From UBA9653 sp014859835 (GTDB taxonomy: Archaea; Thermoplasmatota; Thermoplasmata; UBA10834), in NCBI GenBank assembly GCA_014859835.1, contig JACZKW010000105.1:1-26097 (forward strand): a DNA stretch of 26,097 nt, given 5' to 3'. The position numbers were made by a program, and so were the translations under genes. The notes under the pieces were generated by a model. That model worked only from the letters and a program-made list of their open reading frames with translations. It was not told where the DNA came from and did no database searches. Position 1 is the stretch's first letter. Each line of letters opens with the position of its first letter. This document shows, in pieces, positions 22,594-26,097 of this stretch.

Positions 22594-23430
22594 ATGGGGA
22601 AGGAGTTTCTCACAATCTACTGGAGAGAGATGATACGGTTCACAAGGTTCAGGGGGCAGCTTTTCGCAGCCCTCGTCCAGCCAGCCCTTTGGTTGCTGCT
22701 GTTTGGCGTGGCAATGTCAAGCAACTTCGATGCCGCCTCAGGCGCGTTCTCGCCACTTCCAGGAGTAGTCTCCATCGATTACCTGACGTTCATGGCCGCA
22801 GGCGTGATGGCAATGACCGCCCTATTCACATGCCTCTTTGGCGGGATGGGACTCCTATTTGACAAGAACTGGGGCATAATGAAGGAGATGCTTGCGAGCC
22901 CGATGAGAACTCATCACATCCAGATCGGTGTGGGGCTAGGCGGAATCACCAAGGCATTGATACAGGTCGGATTGATAATGGTATTCGGGCTGGTGCTCGG
23001 CGTTACGTTCTTTTCAGGGTTCTCAGCCATAGAAACCGTCATGGCCGTGCTTGGGATATTCGCGTTCATCGCGGTCTTCTCTGCAGGATTCATATTCCTC
23101 TCAGCAGGTCTCGCCATGAGAGTCGAGAGCATGGAGAGCATTCAAGCGATGATGACTCTGTTGACATTGCCCCTGATGTTCTCCAGCAATGCGCTTTACT
23201 CGACGAGCGCATTCCCAGGATGGCTCCAGGCCGTTTCGACGGTGAATCCTCTGACCTATCTCGTGAACGGGATCAGGTACTTCGCACTTGGCGATGATTT
23301 CACTGCAATGGGAACTCATTACGAGTATACTGGTGGGGACATCATCCTCTCATTCATCGTGTTGCTTGCCTTCACGGGGCTCACATTCGTGTTTGCCTGG
23401 CGAGCTTTCAAGACTGCGAAAGTGACCTAA
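22594..23430 (+). CDS. ABC-2 transporter permease (DrrB/NodJ-like, second pair)
   Basis: A 278-residue permease with six hydrophobic helices. Family marks are the N-terminal amphipathic 'YWREMIRFTRFRGQLFA', the coupling loop 'NWGIMKEMLASPMRTHHI', and the signature near helix 5, 'PLMFSSNALYSTSAFPGWL', followed by 'VNPLTYLVNGIRYFALG', typical of DrrB/NodJ. It pairs with the ATPase 2 bp upstream and is the last gene of the operon. DrrAB-type systems export drugs or lipid-like compounds; the substrate here is unknown. Confidence 0.92.
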   Translation: MGKEFLTIYWREMIRFTRFRGQLFAALVQPALWLLLFGVAMSSNFDAASGAFSPLPGVVSIDYLTFMAAGVMAMTALFTCLFGGMGLLFDKNWGIMKEMLASPMRTHHIQIGVGLGGITKALIQVGLIMVFGLVLGVTFFSGFSAIETVMAVLGIFAFIAVFSAGFIFLSAGLAMRVESMESIQAMMTLLTLPLMFSSNALYSTSAFPGWLQAVSTVNPLTYLVNGIRYFALGDDFTAMGTHYEYTGGDIILSFIVLLAFTGLTFVFAWRAFKTAKVT

Positions 23431-23675
23431 GAAGAAATGGCGGATAAGGGATCTGACGCAAGAAAATTGGCGATGCTCAGCGTAAAAGGTCTGGACGAAA
23501 GACATGCCCGATATTCAGACAACCAACCGACCTTTGAGGGAATCGAATGACCAGAACCTAGATTCTCTGTAGCAACCTTCGGAATCTCTGGAGAGCGCTG
23601 ATTTGAACTGCGATGCAATATAAATGATTCCAGACAGATAATAACGGGCCCGGATATTGACCCGCGATTTACGCC
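23431..23675. other. Intergenic stretch with a plus-strand box A
   Basis: No gene was found between the last permease and the tnpB remnant. The one clear signal is AATATAAAT at 23617-23625, a box A that on the plus strand predicts a transcript starting near 23647 and running through the omega-RNA-like tail at 23820-23884. Earlier bases translate to nothing recognisable and may be decayed transposon sequence. Confidence 0.35.
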
Positions 23676-23881
23676 AGATTAAGACTGGCAGCTATAATCT
23701 TCGAGACCAATAGCGGACTAAGCCACTACGGGATTCTTTGACGGTAAGAAATGAGCTGGGCGTTCTGGTTCAACCAAGGCTCCCCGTGAGAGAAGACCCC
23801 ATGGAAGGAAAAGATGACGGCTACGGGGGGGTTGCTAGGAACGAACCCCTCGATGTTCCTCCCTTGCAGGGGTTCACATGA
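23676..23881 (+). pseudogene. tnpB: Decayed 3' end of an IS200/IS605-family tnpB
   Basis: Two neighbouring plus-strand frames give pieces of a TnpB C-terminus. 'LAAI' (about 23685-23696) is followed in the frame one base back by 'NLRDQ' (23696-23710); joined, they read like the conserved 'D-L-N-A-A-I-N-L-R' that ends the TnpB zinc-finger/RuvC-III region. After an in-frame TAG (23711-23713) the same frame stays open through 'LRDSLTVRNELGVLVQPRLP' and 'NEPLDVPPLQGFT' to a TGA at 23879-23881. Such a polar, Pro-rich tail is usual for TnpB. With one frameshift, one stop and no upstream catalytic domain, it is a remnant. No TnpA was found. This is a reading from motif likeness only. Confidence 0.5.
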
Positions 23882-23884
23882 ACC
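23820..23884 (+). ncRNA. omega-RNA-like pseudoknot at the tnpB remnant's end
   Basis: Two interleaved stems are exact: AGGAAC (23837-23842) with GTTCCT (23855-23860), and GAACCCCT (23843-23850) with AGGGGTTC (23868-23875). This order is an H-type pseudoknot. A third hairpin, GGTTCA/TGAACC (23871-23884), competes with the second stem and could mark the element's right end. TnpB guide RNAs overlap the 3' end of the gene and contain a pseudoknot before the guide, so the place and shape both fit. The guide would begin after about 23884, inside the tbp 3' flank. Function is unproven. Confidence 0.45.
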
Positions 23885-23926
23885 TCGTCGTCCGGAATGG
23901 GGACATGTATGGCCTGCAATCTCAAC

Positions 23927-24475
23927 CTATGTAAGCAGACCAGCAGCCTTCAGCTCTTCTGTGATCTTATCGACGGCAGTCTCGGCATCCTCTGACTTCC
24001 TGGCGCCAGTGCATACCAGCTTCCCGCTGCCAAACAGAAGCATGACCACCTTCGGCACGTCTAGACGGTACACGAGTCCAGGGAACTGCTCTGGTTCGTA
24101 TTCGACCCTCTCAAGACCAAGGGTGATGGCTGTTGCGTTGAGATTGATCTTCGCCCCGAGATCGCTTGTGGCAACGATGTTCTGCACCACGATAACTGGC
24201 TCATCCTTGATCACTATGCCCGCAGCTTCGATCTGCTTCACGACCTTGCTTATCGCGGCCTTCAGCTGCTCGAGGTTCTTCGCGCCAGTACAAACAACCT
24301 TTCCACTCGCGAACAGGAGCGCTGCGGTCTTTGGTTCCTTGAGTCTGTATATCAAGCCAGGGAACTGTTTTGGCTCATACTCCGCGCCGTCAAGCGCTAG
24401 CGCGATCGCGTTCAAATCCAATTTCACACCCAGGGACGTTGAAGCGACAACGTTCTCTATCTTGATGATTGCCAT
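23927..24475 (-). CDS. tbp: TATA-binding protein (TBP)
   Basis: A 182-residue protein made of two ~90-residue repeats, as in all archaeal TBPs. The repeats show matching elements: 'NVVASTSLGVKLDLNAIA' and 'NIVATSDLGAKINLNATA', then 'YEPKQFPGLIYRL' and 'YEPEQFPGLVYRL', then 'LFASGKVVCTGAKN' and 'LFGSGKLVCTGARK'. The saddle binds the box A and, with TFB, recruits RNA polymerase. Phe residues in the FPGL(I/V)YR segments insert at the ends of the TATA box. The ATG at 24475 begins 'MAIIKIENVV' after a GTGAGGT ribosome site; an ATG at 24493 is not needed. The acidic tail common in some archaeal TBPs is absent. It stands alone on the minus strand, next to the tnpB remnant. Confidence 0.97.
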   Translation of the reverse strand: MAIIKIENVVASTSLGVKLDLNAIALALDGAEYEPKQFPGLIYRLKEPKTAALLFASGKVVCTGAKNLEQLKAAISKVVKQIEAAGIVIKDEPVIVVQNIVATSDLGAKINLNATAITLGLERVEYEPEQFPGLVYRLDVPKVVMLLFGSGKLVCTGARKSEDAETAVDKITEELKAAGLLT

Positions 24476-24878
24476 CAGAACCTCACTAAACACAGGCTAC
24501 TCGATTCTCTCGTTGGTATTGGAACATAAGATACATAACGATAAGTCTTGTGCTCCATGATACGTATGTGACACTGAATACATCCCATATCAATGTGTCT
24601 GTGAACCGTCAGCAATCCTCTACGATAGCTCACGCGTAGGGTGCACACTGTTCGGCACGCCGGATACAGAAATGTACGGATTTCGGCGGCGACTTCATCC
24701 GATTCATGGATTTGGCCTACCCTACTTTCGATTTTCTGCCTATTTCGGGTCAACGAGATTGGAATTCACGGATAGCGCCCCTGAAACCCTCATCTTCATG
24801 AAGCCTGCGCAGTCTCTTCCAAACCGTCTTCCAGACTACGCTCAACGCTACGACCCGGGTTTCAGCCCGGAATCTAGT
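24476..24878. other. Intergenic region upstream of tbp
   Basis: This holds the tbp leader and probable promoter. On the minus strand GTTATGTATCTTATG near 24521-24540 contains two box A-like TATG elements, 50-65 bases before the ATG. A short hairpin CCGGG-TTTCAG-CCCGG (24855-24870) sits just after the UPF0248 stop codon with no T-run on the gene's strand, so it is at most a weak terminator. ORFs of 60-90 codons in both directions show no ribosome site or family likeness and are taken as chance. Confidence 0.4.
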
Positions 24879-25133
24879 TTATTTGAGGTCACTTGCCGAC
24901 TCATCCTTCAGAAATAGGGTCTTGCCCCTATGATCTATCCTCAGTATCCTGTGATACGGGATCGATGAGTCATCCGTCTCTAGGAAGTAGCTCTCTAGAT
25001 TCCTTATGCTAGAACCGGAGATCTTGAGATAGTCCCCGGACGCACCTCGGTGTATGTACCAGATCGTTGCGTCATCCAGTGATTCTCCGTCCTTCCATCG
25101 GAGCCGATTGAGCGCTTCCCTCGGATATACCAT
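24879..25133 (-). CDS. UPF0248/MJ1316-domain protein (DUF504)
   Basis: An 84-residue protein matching the archaeal UPF0248 family across its length: 'MVYPREALNRLRWKD' at the start, then 'ATIWYIHRGASGDYLKISG', 'IRNLESYFLETDDSSIPYH', 'RILRIDHRGKTLFLKD'. The domain (MJ1316) has been proposed to recognise RNA with cyclic-phosphate ends and is found fused to RNA-ligase or poly(A)-polymerase-like proteins. A stand-alone role in RNA processing is therefore suggested, not shown. The ATG at 25133 is the only sensible start. It stands alone, between tbp and a divergent tnpB gene. Confidence 0.9.
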   Translation of the reverse strand: MVYPREALNRLRWKDGESLDDATIWYIHRGASGDYLKISGSSIRNLESYFLETDDSSIPYHRILRIDHRGKTLFLKDESASDLK

Positions 25134-25281
25134 TGCATTCGAATGAGTATGTGATGCTAATCACTGTTGCGGGCGTGAGGTTCTGTATAGTTATCGAGTG
25201 GTGTTGTTGATGGTGCCTTTTCCGATGCCGCAAGTATCTCATCGACAGCATGTGTAATGTGCAAGTAGTCATGTGGGGGAT
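25134..25281. other. Divergent gap between UPF0248 and tnpB, with inverted repeat
   Basis: GTGAT-GCTA-ATCAC (25151-25164) is an exact 14-base inverted repeat, 18 bases upstream of the UPF0248 ATG. It could be an operator or part of the left-end hairpin of the IS element whose tnpB starts at 25282. No Y1 transposase (tnpA) fits in the gap. The element's left boundary cannot be fixed. Confidence 0.35.
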
Positions 25282-26097
25282 ATGCCCATAGCCAGATCCT
25301 CCCCCTTGATGCTCCACAGAGCGGTCGTGTTCCACATACATGGGGAACTCCCATTTGAGGCCAGGATGCTCATGGAGGATTTCCGCCTGGCAGTCAACTC
25401 TGCTATCAGAGCGGGCCTCCATGCGAGGGTAACCTCCAGGAACGTCCTGACGAAGCTGGCGTACAAGAACTTCAGGATAGAGCATCCGAACATGTATGCT
25501 CAGCATCTGGTCTCCTCCTTCGAGGTCGCGGGTTCGGTACTGAAGAACCTACGAAGGCGTTGGGGGAAGGGTCCGATTCATCGCATTCCATACGTGCGTC
25601 GACTGATGATGAAGGCGGAGAACCAGGCCTACAAGCTCGACCGGGAGAATGGCGTGGTCGATCTTCCGATACGGGCTGGATATCATGTGAAGTTGAGGCT
25701 CGTCCTGAGCGATTACCATCGCATCTTTCTGAAAGACGAATCCTTCTCCCTCGGTTCACTGACACTCCTACCTGACAGGGTAATAATAGCCTTCAGGAAG
25801 AGTGCACCTATGCCATACACTCCAGAGACGACCCTGTCGCTCGACACCAATGAGAGGAGCCTTGACGGCGTGTTCCTGAGCAAAGGGGAGAGCCTGCCAG
25901 TCCAAGCAGCATATCCAGATGTCGCAATCATCCAGGCACGGCATCACGACCGACGTAAGCGCCTTCAGAAGAAGAAGGCGCACGATCGACGGACATCGAG
26001 ACGGTTGTGCAACAAAGAGGGGAGGAGGGAACGCCATCGAATCGAGTATCGTATGCACCAGGTGGCCAACGCAGTGCTCGGCTTCGCGGAGGAGCAG
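25282..26097 (+). CDS. tnpB: IS200/IS605-family TnpB (RNA-guided nuclease), 3' end cut by the window
   Basis: The frame is open without a stop from 25258 to the last base, giving 272 codons from the ATG at 25282 (a GTG at 25273 is the alternative; GGGGGA lies between). It matches the N-terminal part of archaeal TnpB. The wedge/REC portion includes 'FRLAVNSAIRAGL', 'QHLVSSFEVAGSVLKNLRRR' and 'RRLMMKAENQAYKLD', followed by a beta-rich segment with 'DYHRIFLKDE'. The RuvC-I strand then follows, 'TLSLDTNERSLDGVF', with catalytic Asp188. The basic helix 'RHHDRRKRLQKKKAHDRR' and 'HRIEYRMHQVANAVL' follow, leading to the usual 'V..EDL' strand outside the window. RuvC-II, RuvC-III, zinc finger and omega-RNA would lie further right. 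No tnpA is upstream. TnpB cuts DNA guided by RNA from the element's right end. Confidence 0.82.
   Translation, partial: MPIARSSPLMLHRAVVFHIHGELPFEARMLMEDFRLAVNSAIRAGLHARVTSRNVLTKLAYKNFRIEHPNMYAQHLVSSFEVAGSVLKNLRRRWGKGPIHRIPYVRRLMMKAENQAYKLDRENGVVDLPIRAGYHVKLRLVLSDYHRIFLKDESFSLGSLTLLPDRVIIAFRKSAPMPYTPETTLSLDTNERSLDGVFLSKGESLPVQAAYPDVAIIQARHHDRRKRLQKKKAHDRRTSRRLCNKEGRRERHRIEYRMHQVANAVLGFAEEQ

Noticed and set aside
23814..24560. 248-codon plus-strand ORF across the tbp gene
   Set aside because: It is antisense to a clear TBP and its translation shows only low-complexity shadow sequence.
24475..24753. 92-codon minus-strand ORF upstream of tbp
   Set aside because: No ribosome site or recognisable motif; it overlaps the probable tbp promoter and its Arg/Cys/His-rich composition looks like chance.
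24855..24870. Hairpin after UPF0248 as an intrinsic terminator
   Set aside because: Five-base stem with no T-run on the gene's strand; archaeal termination depends mainly on T-tracts.
24672..24917. 81-codon plus-strand ORF
   Set aside because: It overlaps the 3' end of UPF0248 in antisense, has no ribosome site and no family likeness.
1..26097. tRNA, rRNA or CRISPR array
   Set aside because: No T-loop plus acceptor arrangement, no conserved rRNA blocks and no regularly spaced direct repeats were seen on reading both strands by eye; a covariance search would be more sensitive.

Overview
This 26.1 kb window is archaeal chromosome. The strongest markers are a complete TATA-binding protein gene (23927..24475), a UPF0248/MJ1316-domain gene, a geranylgeranyl-reductase-type lipid enzyme, a dolichol-phosphate sugar synthase fused to GtrA, a TrmB-type regulator and TATA-like (box A) promoters. 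The gene content resembles Euryarchaeota in the broad sense, and Thermoplasmata or a Methanomassiliicoccales-like lineage is a reasonable guess. That placement is inference: there is no rRNA gene, and the two window ends cut genes.

Region 1 (1..5684) is a lipid and surface-glycan locus. It holds the 3' part of a geranylgeranyl reductase, a GT39/PMT-like membrane glycosyltransferase, and a convergent minus-strand operon of GT4 glycosyltransferase, DedA/VTT membrane protein and DPM1-GtrA polyprenyl-phosphate glycosyltransferase. A half-size EamA transporter follows. Region 2 (5681..9771, all minus) has imidazolonepropionase (hutI), a MOP-superfamily flippase with a palindrome over its promoter, and a class I aminotransferase.

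Region 3 (10001..14213) has a secreted clostripain-type (C11) cysteine peptidase, a DASS/SLC13 anion transporter followed 20 bp later by a tiny Rossmann-fold protein, and a two-domain GNAT acetyltransferase. Region 4 (14610..19395) has a 987-residue MMPL/RND exporter divergent from a TrmB-type regulator with one shared TATA box, a second GNAT enzyme and a small Cys-containing ORF.

Region 5 (19431..23430) is a tightly packed operon: an AbrB-type regulator and two complete ABC-2 exporters (ATPase, permease, ATPase, permease). Region 6 (23431..26097) holds a decayed tnpB 3' end with a pseudoknot-forming omega-RNA-like tail, the tbp gene, UPF0248, and the first 272 codons of an open tnpB gene running off the right edge.

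Functionally, the left third makes and moves lipid-linked sugars at the archaeal membrane. The middle and right are dominated by membrane export and import systems, three of which sit beside a small regulator-like protein (TrmB, AbrB, Rossmann). The right end is a site of IS200/IS605-type element activity, past and perhaps present. No rRNA, tRNA or CRISPR array was seen.
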